DNA of 64,000 bases from Chondrosia reniformis (Eukaryota; Porifera; Demospongiae; Chondrillida; Chondrillidae). Shown one piece after another: positions 1 to 11,800 of this stretch. The stretch's first letter is position 1. Each line of letters starts with the position of its first letter. The notes under the pieces were generated by a model that did not search any database, had not been told where the DNA came from, and was given only the letters and a program-made list of their open reading frames with translations. Made by a program: the position numbers and the translations under genes. The stretch spans positions 1,490,501-1,554,500 of the forward strand of contig OX359196.1 of assembly GCA_947172415.1 (NCBI GenBank). The letters are read 5' to 3'.

Positions 1-224
1 TGCCAGTGATATATTCTTGATACAAAAATCATTAAATCCATTAGAGGCAGCCTGGAGTGACAAAGGAATAGCAATACTGAAATGCTTGGATATAAAGTTA
101 TTAAAAATGTAATTACATAGCAAGTGCCAGATGAGGTAGATAAGTAAAACAACACACAAGTGTGGATTCCTTTGGGAGCACCCCCTCCCCATCAAAGCCT
201 AGAGATTAATTAGCACCCCCAGCC

Positions 225-480
225 AACACTGGTAGTCCACTCATAGAGTAGCCCTTGACTAGAAACCCATCAATAGTAGCCAATGACTAGAAGCCCATCA
301 ATAGTAGCCCACCAGCAGTAGCCCATGACTAGAAACCCATCAATAGTAGCCCACCAACAGTAGCCCATGACTAGAAGCCCATCAATAGTAGCCCACTAAT
401 AGTAGCCCATGACTAGAAGCCCACTAATAGTAGCCCATGACTAGAAGTCCACCAACACGAATAGTAGCCCATCAATCAGC
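225..480. repeat. Minisatellite, about 25-30 bp units
   Basis: Imperfect tandem copies of a unit built from the words AGTAGCCCA, TGACTAGAA and GCCCATCAAT recur through this stretch, with unit lengths varying by several bases. No reading frame is kept. It lies downstream of the minus-strand gene that ends near 1409. Confidence 0.8.
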
Positions 481-519
481 CAACAAATACATACAAAACA
501 TACGTACGTATGAATAGTC

Positions 520-1345
520 TAACACATCATATTTCTTACATCTACTTTAGAGTAAAGGCCTATATGGAACTAAACTTAGTATATGTACGTATGTACGTAT
601 GTTATGATAAACAGATAATACTGTTTGGCTGACAATACATACGTAAGAGCTAAAATAGGGTAGGTGTTTACAGTGTATCTATGTACGTACATATGTACAT
701 GCAACACTGACTATAAAGAGAAGGAAATAATACATGAAAGCTCTGTGTGTGTGTGTGTGCTTCAGTGAGGCTATCCCACAAGATTGCCATAACATACAGT
801 AAACAGAGCTTAATTGAACTGAAACAAACTCAAGCAATAAACCTCACTTTTCATACAAATGGAATTGATGCATTACTTTATACAGTGCCATAAAGGAAAG
901 TATTCAGGTGTTCATAAACTGGTTTAGGGGGAGTACAAAGCAATCAGATGAACTAATTTGATAATTCTCCAAATTCTCCCAGAGAGACAACATTTGAACT
1001 ACAGACTTATCACAATCTGAAAGACACCAGATATATATTTCATGCCTGTTCACATATCCCATTGCATACATGGTATGCACATTATCAGTGGAGCTATGTG
1101 CCATTGTATTCATACTACGCATATCATAAAAGGACTCACAAAAGATCAAGAAGAAGACAAGATTCCAAGGGTCACTTGATGAAGGGTGGAATTCCCAGAA
1201 ACAGCTGTCTGGCCCAGTGGGGAAGAAGACAAGTAGTAGAAGGAGAAAATTCTTGTATCCTCATCCAAAGCTCTCACTCACTAGGTTTAGTTCCCTATAG
1301 GCCTTTACTCTAAAGTGGATGTAGCATGTAAGAAAAGTGGTGTAG
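520..1345. repeat. MITE-like interspersed repeat with inverted ends (family R1)
   Basis: The left end (about 530-575) and the right end (about 1280-1335) are inverted copies around the shared word TTTAGAGTAAAGGCCTATA. The inner right part (1140-1270) contains stretches that recur at 15045-15290, 42955-43195 and 58425-58550, including CTCATCCAAAGCTCTC and AACAGCTGTCTGGCCCAGTG. The open frames here are shadows of the repeat. I did not find a clear target duplication. Confidence 0.55.
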
Positions 1346-1408
1346 ATTATTCATATCGGGAGGAAAACAAAACAAAACTGGTCCTAGAGAATCAAAGGAA
1401 TTAATGAG

Positions 1409-4400
1409 TCAGACCTGTTTCTTGTACTTTGACCTTGTTGGCTCAGCCTCCTCATCAGAAGTGTCTGAGTATTCGCTGTCCGTCTCCTCTTGCATGTCAG
1501 AAGCTGAAGAGGATATGGATGTGTCTAGTCTTGGCCTTGATATTTTCTTTAGCAGTCTTGCTTTGTCCTAAATAAGTGTAAAAAAAAAAACAATTATAGA
1601 TATATGTAACATTGTATATGTATATATGTATGTACATAGTTAGAAGTAATATTCACTGGAAAATACATATCACCATAGCCTTTGCACAGGCCAAGTGCAT
1701 ATAACTCCCTTACTTCATGTAGTTAGAAGTGTACTGTTACAGCTCTCATAAGCAGCTAAATCAATACAGAACTTGAATAACAGAGTTCTCAATTATAGAG
1801 TAGCTAAGGGTGCTGTGTACTCTGACAGCAGTTGATTAAATTACAGAGTTTAGAGTAGTTTCATTAAAAATGTTTCATATAGTCCTAATACAATAACTAA
1901 AAGTTAATATGGCTACAGTCTAGTTAGCTTTCCATATGCATACATACCTATATACATAATACATAATACATATTACGTAGGCCTGTCACGCAATATCCGG
2001 TCCGCCGCGATAACTCATCCGGCGGATTAGTTATGGCAATAAAATGACTGCCATAAACGATCCCATCGTGCCATAACTCATCCGATAGTGCCCGCGCGCG
2101 GGAAAACTGCATCAAAGGCATTGAAATGACTACTACAGGCTGTGAAGATCATCCTGAGGACTTACCAAAAGACAATGACTTAGTTGAAGATGTTTACCAG
2201 TACTTGACACACGGAATGTATCCCGCTCTAGCGACAAATAATCAAAAACGAGTTATTCGTAACAAGGCGAAAAAATTCTCTGTACGAGATGGTGAACTGT
2301 ACTACATTAATGTGAAACGAGGGCGTGGCAATAATAAAGTAAGCCTTCTATATTGTACATCGTATATTCATGCGGCAAAAATCGCGATAATTAATGCGGA
2401 AATTAGTGCAATTCCACAACCTCTGACCAATAATAAAAGAGACAGAAAATGCACAGATACACATGTTAAAGGGAGAGTAAGAGGGTATAGAAGTATATAT
2501 TTATTTTTACTTAATATATAGCCAGCAGTGGAGGTAAAGTACATCCGTCATGATGATGAGAGGATTAGAATTTTGAAGGACTGTCATATGCATCCTACCT
2601 CTGGTCACATGGGTGTCAAGCGTACCCTCTCAAGGATAACAGACAGGTTTATGTGGCCTGGAGTGGCAAGGGATGTTGAACAACTGGTATGATACCCGTT
2701 GATGTGTTTATATATCATACATATAAATATCTTAATTCCTATATGTATATGCAGGTGAAAACCTGTGATATGTGTCAGACGGGAAACAGAAAGATGACAC
2801 AAACGTACTCAGAACTCCATCCCATATGATACCCTAAGAGGCCCTATGGTGCACTGTTCTAAATGCAAGGAATGGTATCATAGGCTTTGCTGTAACATCC
2901 CAAAGAAAACAATAGATAATCCCACAAGCTCCTACATTTGCCCAAGTTGCCTCAGCCATGACACACTAACTTAAATAAATTTTAAATTTACAAACTATAG
3001 CTTATTTACATTGTATAACTTTGGCATACATGCATGCATGAACAGTTTGAACAAGTAAGGCTGTATACTAATTGATAAGTTAAAAATATTTTTTAATGTG
3101 CATGTGACACTTCGTCAAGACTACACACAAAGAGTAAGGCATAATCAGACTGAGTCTGCGATGTTGTAATTAGGCCCAACTTGATCGACATGCAGGGATC
3201 TTGAGGAATCATGAATACAACAAATCAACACACATAATAGCCTCGGAAAAGAGTTCTCTGTAATTAACATGTTAAAGCTCGGCTTATTTAACAGCTATTC
3301 AAAATTTGGGTTGTGATCATTTGCCTACTAGGCAATCATAATCACCAAAAGGTGAGGTGGCTGTAGCCAACCCTTTATGCATGCACCAATTGTATTTGTA
3401 CATTCATCATGTACAGTAAAGTGAAATAATGCAATCTAAAACGAATTCATAAATTCACTATAATTGAGCAAACTGCATGGTGATCTGGGCTATTACGTAC
3501 AGTCAGATTCATCAAACTAGGCTATAGAGTTATATTAAACTTAATTAGTTCATACAGTATTATAGCTCAACACAGTTCAGTTTGGTGTGTGATGAGGGCA
3601 TATAATGATAGTAACTGACACTTAATTTATCGCTAATCCATTGTCCCAACTACGCGAAGATATGAAAGTTTTCACTAATATATGGCTAATGCGCTGCCAA
3701 AACAACTTTCCGTAGTAGGGCAAGTCGTACACGACAGAAACTTACCTTTCACATACCGTTATCGATAAAAGCTACAATTCATTCCTTGGCACTGAGATTA
3801 AATCCTTTAAACGCTATAGTACTTCTGACGGATCGGTTATTGCAAGGTAGGATTACCTATGGGCAGCTATAACTAGTCCGTGCGGAGTAGATATGGCGTC
3901 TATAACTTATCCCGGATATGTTACGGCAGCTATATCCGTTCCTACCCGGATAAGTTATAGACCGGATAAGTTATTGCGTGACAGGCCTACGTACGTATGT
4001 ATACGTAGAATACATACATGGGTGCAATATACACACATTTCCTACTGAACTGGAAGTGAATTTCGTAGCCGTCCTACAGATATACGTATGTAGTAAACGG
4101 CTTGTTAAAACCTTTAAGTTTGAGTAAAGGGAGTCTACAGCCAAGCCATTCGCTTAAAAGCGAGTAAAATAACCTTAACCACAGCCTAATTTCGTTGCTA
4201 ATTTGCTAGATTAGCAAACAAACCATTTAGTGAAGACAATTCTACCCACGCGAGAATTAACGAAGCATGAACAACAAATTCTAGAACACCATGAACGTAA
4301 CGAGGAACAAAGATGGTACGACGTGTTTCTTACGTGTCTCATGTCTCCGACAGGTGGTCGCTGTGCCGCCTTCATACTGGTGGGGCTAAGAGTGCAATGG

Positions 4401-4534
4401 CCTTCGATCTCCAATTCGGGGCGGGTAGAGCTGGATAAAGGAATGTGAAGGGGTACTCCGCCAAGCGAGTTTGACCCTCGCTTTGATGACCTCGAACCAC
4501 CGCCGTTTGTACCATTCCCATTGCGTTGAGCCAT
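1409..4534 (-). CDS. Small hypothetical protein with acidic Ser-rich tail (two-exon model)
   Basis: Exon 1 is 4534-4334: ATG, 67 codons rich in Gly, Ser and Asn, then a strong GTAAGA donor at phase 0. The terminal exon is 1567-1409: a TTTAG acceptor, phase 0, 52 residues ending at TGA. Joining them gives about 119 residues. The tail has a basic start (DKARLLKKISRPRLDTS) followed by an acidic Ser/Asp/Glu segment (QEETDSEYSDTSDEEAE) and a basic end, which suggests a nuclear protein. I do not recognise the family. The 2.8-kb intron contains the Ginger-like element at 1984-3983, and further exons inside the intron cannot be excluded. It is head-to-head with the EF-hand gene, start codons 99 bp apart. 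The pairing of the two exons is inferred from strand, phase and the lack of competing frames. Confidence 0.45.
1984..3983. mobile_element. Ginger-like DNA transposon, 2.0 kb, with 4-bp target duplication
   Basis: The termini are TGTCACGCAATA at 1984 and its exact inverted copy ending at 3983. They are flanked by the 4-bp direct repeat GGCC (1980-1983 and 3984-3987). Inside each end, copies of ATAACT(C/T)ATCCGG recur as subterminal repeats (near 2009, 2080, 3905 and 3960). TGTNR ends and 4-bp duplications are the published hallmarks of Ginger transposons, whose integrases resemble those of Gypsy retroelements. The element encodes an H2C2 integrase zinc finger and a PHD-like finger (2126-2974), but I see no DDE catalytic core, so it looks like a compact, probably non-autonomous derivative. 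The right part (about 2990-3880) has no gene that I can support. Confidence 0.75.
2126..2974 (+). CDS. Transposon protein: integrase H2C2 zinc finger plus PHD-like finger, no DDE core
   Basis: Exon 1 (2126-2338) and exon 2 (2522-2686) join at phase 0. Exon 3 starts at 2755. Exon 2 carries the integrase zinc-binding head, with His at KDCHMHPTSGHMGVK and FMWPGVARDV. Exon 3 supplies the Cys pair in KTCDMCQ. The frame then closes at 2829, but a PHD-like half finger (MVHCSKCKEWYHRLCC, then YICPSC) is open in another frame from about 2848 to a TAA near 2974. A 34-nt excision (GTACTC to CTAAG) would restore phase, though it is short for an intron; a frameshift is equally possible. The rve catalytic core that normally follows H2C2 is absent. 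The protein could bind DNA or chromatin but should not catalyse integration. Confidence 0.6.
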
Positions 4535-4633
4535 CCGTCCTCAATTTATACAATATTATCTAAGGAATGAGGAAACCCCTGAATTTAATGAGGTCTTGGG
4601 TCATATGTAACTAAGGGCAACCCAGCGTCCAAA
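4535..4633. promoter_or_regulatory. Candidate bidirectional promoter
   Basis: Only 99 bp separate the start codon of the minus-strand hypothetical gene from that of the plus-strand EF-hand gene. I see no obvious TATA box. The call rests on geometry alone. Confidence 0.35.
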
Positions 4634-7600
4634 ATGGCCGGTACTGAAGATCTTGGTTTGAGAAGACTATTTCGACCTCCTTTAGACACTTTGTCAGTAG
4701 AAGAACAAGTAGATTACTACAGGAAAAGAAACTTGGTGCAAAGTAAACTTCATAGAACCGCTTCTTCGTCCTTTGAAGTTCCATTAATCAGAAGGCGGGT
4801 GATCGATGCGTCTACATTTGAACATCGTACTGAAGGTGAGATACAGATAACATTTACAGTAAATCCAATACCACAGAACTTAGATTTATACTGTTTCACA
4901 AGAATCGGTACAGTTTTAAAGAATGAATCCTGCGTAAAAGTTTTTCAGTTAAGATTGCTAACAATTAGGTTACCCTACAACATTCCGAGTACGTATATAC
5001 AAAATTGTCACTTCTTGCCTTCTATGTGCAGATCATGATATTGGATCACAAGTGTGTAGAGTTCCTTTCAAAAGGAAGGACAGACTACCGTTAGTTCAGC
5101 CTCGAGCTACTCAAGAAGATAGGCAAGGAGGAGACCTTTCTGTCACCAAAGCTGGCATTAGTTCTAAAGACTATGACAGCTACCAGAAGTGGTTGTCAGA
5201 TCGACGTACTCTAAGAGAGAAGTTTGATCGCATGGGCCTCAGTAAAACATGGCTGCTGGCCAAAGATAGGACTGTACTAGAAGGGAAGATCCTCGGCAAC
5301 ATGTACATCAAAGAGCAGCAGATGAGGGAAGAAGTAGAAAGATCTCGTCAAAAGGTACACAGTCCTCTATAGTCCCATTGATCATACGTACTGTATATAT
5401 ATATATTCACAAGTACGTATGTACTATGTACGTGTGGTCTATGCACTGTACGTATACGTATACTAGATGATAAGAATTTCTTCTAACTGTGCCAAAGTTA
5501 TCTTTGAGATGGTTCATCTTGATCTGTTGAGCATCTAGAGATACGTATAAAAAGAGACAGCGTCCAGCAATCACCATCAGTCTATGACGAATACCTCCAG
5601 CGTTGAAGCATCTGATTCCAGAGAAACAAACTGTGTCTCTAGATGCTAAAAATGAACCATCTCAAAGATATATACATATGTATCTATATGTATGTGTGTG
5701 ATGCAACAGACTGCATGTATAAATAATATAAACATTTTCCTAAAGCACAGGGTTGACATCAATATGAGGCTTTAAGGGAAAACACTTGAAATAGACTGTT
5801 TTCCTATATAGACCTGTTACTTAGGGTAATCTATAGAGCTTTGGATAAGGTTTCAATTTTATATCCATTTTATATCCATTTTACTTCCTTTTTCCACTAT
5901 TCTGAAGCTGTTCCTGGGAAACCACCCTTTATCAGTGACCCTGGGAGTCTTCATCCACCTATATTTTTTCAAAGTCCTTAGCATGCACATGAATGTACTG
6001 ATATACGTATTGTGGTACGTACATACATACAGTATAAGTACGTACATATACGTACAATCACTATACTTGCATAGGTTATGCTACGTATGTACGTACGTAC
6101 GTACGTACATGTTTCACTAGGCTAATGTGTAATGAAACATGTCCTTGTGTCAATTTGTACAGTTAGAAATGGTTGAAAGTTCTGGTACTACCCTCTGTGT
6201 ACCCAAGAAGGCCAAACCACCACCTAAGCCAAGGATGCCATTAGGCTTACCAAAATTAGAAGAATACATCTCACGGAATCAGCTAACTCTTTTAGACTTA
6301 TTTAAGAGAATAGACCATAATAAAGATTGGCGTATTAGTGCAGAAGACTTTGTAAGATATTTCAAGCAATGTAAGGCAGACCTAAGTGACAGTGAACTGA
6401 AGGAACTGTTTGCCTCTTTTGAGGTGAAAAGGAAAAATGCAGTTACCTATAAAGAGTTTATCTCGGGAGTAGCCAAATGGAGTAATAGGTACTGCAGCCA
6501 TTTTCATGAGCCTAGTCAGGTACAAGAAGATACAGAAGAACAGCACGAGGAACAATCAGATGAAGACATGGAATCTGATGAGTATGAAGACACTGAAAAG
6601 CAGTTGCCTGCTGAGAAGAGTGTAGACTCAGTTACCGAATGTTTTGAATCTACAGATACCACTTTGAGTGGTGTAATAGGAGATGTCGATGGGCGTTACA
6701 GAAAGAAACTTCAAAAAGAATACTGTTGTCTTTGTAATATTTGTGAAGATCATGATTTGGTTTTAAGTGAAGCTCTGTTACAGAGAGGTGAGCTTGTTGC
6801 TGCTTGTCTGCATGTGAATCTAAACAGTGTACGCACGTACATACATCCGTAGTTGTCATCTTCTAAATGGGAAGGACTAGAGTAGTCTCAAATCCAGCCC
6901 CTATCCTCCATGCTTGTCACTATTGCACAATTACTTAGGATAATTACATAATAGTGATGGCTCTCATGCTCACAAATGGAAGTTTTATATACATACGTAT
7001 ATACGTACGTACATATCTTTTAAAGTCTACTGCATGTGAAGGTGCTTGTAAATCCTACAAAACCTACCCTGTACGTACGTATGTATGATTTATCAAGTGG
7101 TTCTAGTTGTTGTAAGTGTTTGATTTTCAGGGTACTGGTAGTATTTATTTTTCTTTACATTATCCCCAGCTCTGCTGCTACCTGAAGATCATTCTAAGGA
7201 AGCCATTTTGAGCTCCTTATCGAAGCCTAAGGGATCTAGCTTGTTATCACGGGATCTTGAGAGAGTAGTGACACCAAAGGAACCATCCACCAAGAGTAGT
7301 GTTAGTAGATATGGTGGAGCCTACACTCAGTTAAGAGGTTTGTTAAGTTTCTCACGGACTGTTTATAATTGTACATATTTACATACGTACGTACGTACGT
7401 AAACTCTACCTGTATTTTATGTATTTCATGACACTGGAGTTAAATGTAGTTAAAATATATACGGATTAAAGGAATGATGTTTATTTCATGAGATGGATAA
7501 TTATCAGAATTATTATGCTGAACCTAGTGAAGTCTTATATTGGCTGAGGGACCACAGTGCTATTGAAATGGCATAATAATTCTGTAATATTAGGCTTTGT

Positions 7601-8828
7601 ACAGTTATATCCCTTATGTAGTTTGCATTTAATACGTCCTGTCATCTGTTTTGAATGCTGCTACTGCCCAAATAAAGATCTCAGCCAGTCTATATCTCCC
7701 TACATTTGGATCACTGTATTGAGAAGTGCTTTTACGTATTCAACCGGTTAGACTTAAAGATGGTCTAAAGCTGATCTTAAAGGGTCAAATCATTAGACTA
7801 CGGATTTACCCAGTACCTAAATCTCTGAATGTGTGCATACGTATGTACATACTTCAGTATGCGTATGCACTTATGTTAGACCTTTCATTTTGTACTAAAG
7901 GCACACATATCTACGTACATACTCTGTTGATGCTTTACAGGTCCAAGGAAGGGGAGAGTGGTGAAACTGTCCACTGGTCGAGCTAGAATTCAATCAAAAA
8001 CAGACTGCTGGATGACATTTGGGCAATATATGGACTTCATTAAGTATGTACATTCCCAATAATGCTGCTGTATATGTTGATGCAATCCATCATACTGTGT
8101 ATAGCTGGGACATTTGGTAGGGATTTTAATTTGATGGTTTGCTCACGGATAACCACCAAAATTGGTTTTTAATTCTCATAAAGCAAAGTTACAGCTGGCT
8201 ATTATGATAACCAGACAGGGCAACACAGTATACCCAACCATTGTTGACTGAATGATATCACAAACTTGAGCTACAACACTGTCAAATATTAAATTCCGTC
8301 AAATTTTCTGGGTATATGATATGTACATACGTATATACAAATACAGGAATCTCTGATACAAGACAGGTCATGTTCTGAGGTCCCTAGTAGAGGGTGTCCT
8401 CATTTAGAAGATTGTTTACATGCTTGACAAGTGTCTATTATGGCAATTATGTACGTACATGGTCGTATATCTACATACATACGTACTTACATACGTACGT
8501 ATGTATGTAGTAAGCAAGGGTAATACCCTGTTACCATTTTGTCATTCGTATGTATGTACGTAGGTCTTTGGGTTCGCACTATGAACTGAAGCATCATAGT
8601 CCTCCAGATCATTCTGCTTTCTGGCCAGGCTCCATGTTAGACAAGTTGAGGCTGTACATTGATGGAGACAGTAGGAAAGCCAGTTCTGTCAATAATGTCT
8701 TCCTAACAGTGAATCATCAATCAGTGTCAAGTCCTTCAAGCGTGTACACATCAAGATGTGGCTGGCCCCAGAACCAGGCAGGCTACATTCAGTTTGGACA
8801 ACCTAGTCACAAATCATATATTTTGTGA
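4634..8828 (+). CDS. EFCAB12: EF-hand protein resembling EFCAB12
   Basis: The six exons are 4634-4835, 5032-5354, 6163-6787, 7170-7337, 7941-8043 and 8564-8828. All have GT-AG borders with continuous phase, giving about 561 residues. Exon 2 has the motif YQKWLSDRRTLREKFDRMG. Exon 3 has a Pro/Lys linker, then a canonical EF loop at about residues 226-237 (DHNKDWRISAED, with Trp at the usual Gly), then a degenerate second EF-hand (EVKRKNAVTYKEF) and an acidic stretch. The last exon carries FWPGSMLDKLRLYI. From memory these features and the length fit the poorly studied EFCAB12 family, which probably binds calcium; its cellular role is unknown. The symbol is a similarity call and not proof of orthology. 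A polyadenylation-like AATAAA lies about 60 bp after the stop. Confidence 0.65.
5495..5670. repeat. Hairpin MITE in intron 2 of the EF-hand gene
   Basis: An inverted pair: TATCTTTGAGATGGTTCAT near 5500 and its reverse complement near 5645-5665. Inner arms share TGAGCATCTAGAGA and TCTCTAGATGCT. Related ends (GATGGTTCATCTTTC) occur at about 22500-22530 and 51915, so it is a dispersed family. Confidence 0.6.
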
Positions 8829-11800
8829 TTTTAAATTTTTAATGTATTCTACAAATTAAAGCCTTGTGGTTCAGTCCCATGTAAATGAATAAAATTGAAA
8901 TGTTGCACTAAAGTTATGAAGATATTTAAGTTAATAACTGTTGCTAGTTCACATACTGACCCTAGTGTACTATGCACATGATGCACTTAAATAAATAATT
9001 ACAAAATGAAATGATTTCTATATACGACATTTTGACCTTGGTCTTCATTAGTTACAATAGAACAAGTATGAGGTATCAGATTGGTCTATTTGTAGTAAAG
9101 AAGGTGATGATGTCAAAATAAGAAGAAATAAATGAATAGGATGTGGCAAACATATTGGTCAGGAAAAGGTACAGGGGTTCTACACTGTATAGATAGTTAC
9201 ATACCGCTGTCCAAGGAAAATTTGGAGGGTTAGTCGGACCTCAGTGTGATATTGACATTTGGCAAGATATCTGTTTTTGACATCACTCTTGTCTTGGCCT
9301 CCTGAGGTCTCAAGCTCAGAACACTTGTCAACTCAGTATACATGTATAAAGTGTATACGTATAGCTGTACAATTACGTACGTATATGTAAGCGTGATCTT
9401 AGGACTCTGTTAACCTTTTACAGGCCCTTTAGCAAGATCCAAACTTTCTCCAGCTGAACTACTGATTCTTATATGTAGTCAATTAACCTTATAATTGAGC
9501 AATATAAATCTGTCGACCATATGCTCAAAGAATACTTGCATGGCAGAGGCATACATGTACATCTTAGTAAAGTCTACATTGTACAAACTACATAATAAAT
9601 CTAAATCTAGTTTGACATCAACCATAAAGTACGCATGCAGATTCAATTCTTATGCAACATTAATTATTTATTTGGTTCCATTCTTGTTCACTTTAAGGTA
9701 TGTACCACATTCTAGCAGCTTTGTATCCACTTGTTTGTCTTGTCTTATTATTTACAACTTTGTTGTTACTCCTTTATGAACTCTAGGACTTATCAGAATG
9801 CACTGGACATTTCTAGGATGACAAGTTTGACTAAGAGAGTGACAAATAAATGGACAAGATGATGGGAGATGCTACATGCACAGCTAGCTATGTGAAGTTT
9901 TGGTACTTATAGGAATCATGCATGTTCTTTTAAATAAAGTTAATATGTACTGTAGATAACTTCATGGTTACATGGAAATCATTCATGCTCTTAATAAAGT
10001 TCATTTGTACTTTTAAACATTGTATACTACCAGCTAATTATAAGTTAATGTTCTAATTGTTCAGTTTGCAGCCTGGATTAATTGCATGGATTGCAGCTGT
10101 TGCTATGGCAATCTTGTTATTTAGATGTAACCATGGTAATTTGTACTTTGTTGGTTGTATGAACTTTTTGTTCTTAAATGTCAGGCATGTTTTCCTCAAG
10201 TCTGACTAGAATGATAAGAATTGTTCTTATAGTTAGTTGTCTATATATCAACCCAGGCCAATAATAACAATACATTTTTAGCATGTTTATTCCCTACTGT
10301 GAGTTTCCATCACACTACTTTTTGTGTCTTAAAGTGATGAAGGAAGGTAATGTTAGGTTAACCAAAGGAATCACAAACCTGTTTTTCATACAGTCTGAGT
10401 TTGGATTTAATCCATAGCTCTCAGCTAATGTTCTCCAGCCAAACCAGAAATGCGGCAGTGCTCAGCTGGAGAGCTTCTTGGCCTTTTACAAGCCATTTAA
10501 TAGGTCAGCTATTAGTTTAAAGTGTCTCTATGCTATGCCCTGGAGCCAAGTATCTGGCTGTTCCTGTTGAAGCATATAGCTAGCTGCTTGGGTTTCATAG
10601 TGATCCTTGTTCCAGTTTTAGTTAAAGTATGTAAGACCCTGGGGCCTGGTACCTTTTAGTTTAAAGTAGGGCATGTCAGTTTGTATTCTTTGTGTGATAA
10701 TCATATCAGATTATTTGTGATTGACTGTTACTTAGAGAACTTTGTATAGTCCAGATTATTGTTATGAACATTTATGAGGAATAACAAAGAACAATGGCAG
10801 GTCTAGTGCAAAGCAACTCAGTAACTATCCTATGACAGGGAATTATATTTGTTACAATAGCCACATTTCAATCAGAACTTTTCAGAATAGAAGCATAGTA
10901 ATTGCCATTGAACCAAACCAATTATTGGCCAATTGGCCATCAAACCTGTGATGATCTCAGTGTCCCAATGTCAGGTTTGCTGGTAAAGAGTGTATTTTAT
11001 GTTACCCCTCAAAGGCTAGAGTGAGAACATTTTATAACTTGCATTGTATATTTTCTAACGTTGAATGACAAATTTAAGTATTTATCAACTTTGACAATCA
11101 GTAAATTATGTCTACTATAGCTATGGGACTTGTACACTGTCTCTGGACTACTTTGCCATCTCTGCATGTAGACATTGTTCTTTGGTTACAAGTACTAAAT
11201 GGTGATTTAGTTTTTATAATATGATTTAGGGAAATTATTACTATAGTATTTAAAGTAATCAAACTGCAGCCTCTTAATTGATGTGTGTATTAATTCATCT
11301 AACTAAATTATTTGTCTTCTAAGCCTTATATCCATGCAGAGTACAGCTATATATTCCAAAATGTACATTTCGTTTTCTCTTTGCATATATAGCCCAGTTT
11401 CATCTCCAACAATACCAAAGAAGAGTTTCTATAGCAACCAGTTACCATGGCAGCAAGTCTAATTAAGGGTCCAAAACTCTGATAAAGAAAAGGTTACCAC
11501 TGTACTTTATTACACACTTCATGGAGTCCCGACACACTGGTATGCATTCAAAGAGATATTAATATTGTTAGAAACTCTGATTCTCACTGTCCAAAGATTA
11601 TTTTTCAAGAAAAGATTTCACCTCCAGTTTATGGCCAGGCTCTGCTAGGTCATACTCCAACAAATACCTATAGTTCAATTAAAGTAAATATAATAATGAA
11701 TAGTCCTATACACATTATTGATTATGTAGTAGTTATTGGACACTTTTGAAGAAGAGAAGGTGAAAGATTCAATAATACTAATCAATATGCAGTATTTGAA

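Noticed and set aside
904..1313. Overlapping 81- and 83-codon frames on both strands
   Set aside because: They lie inside the R1 repeat, whose other copies break these frames.
9495..9779. 94-codon frame in the gene-poor interval
   Set aside because: Low-complexity hydrophobic composition, no splice or family support.
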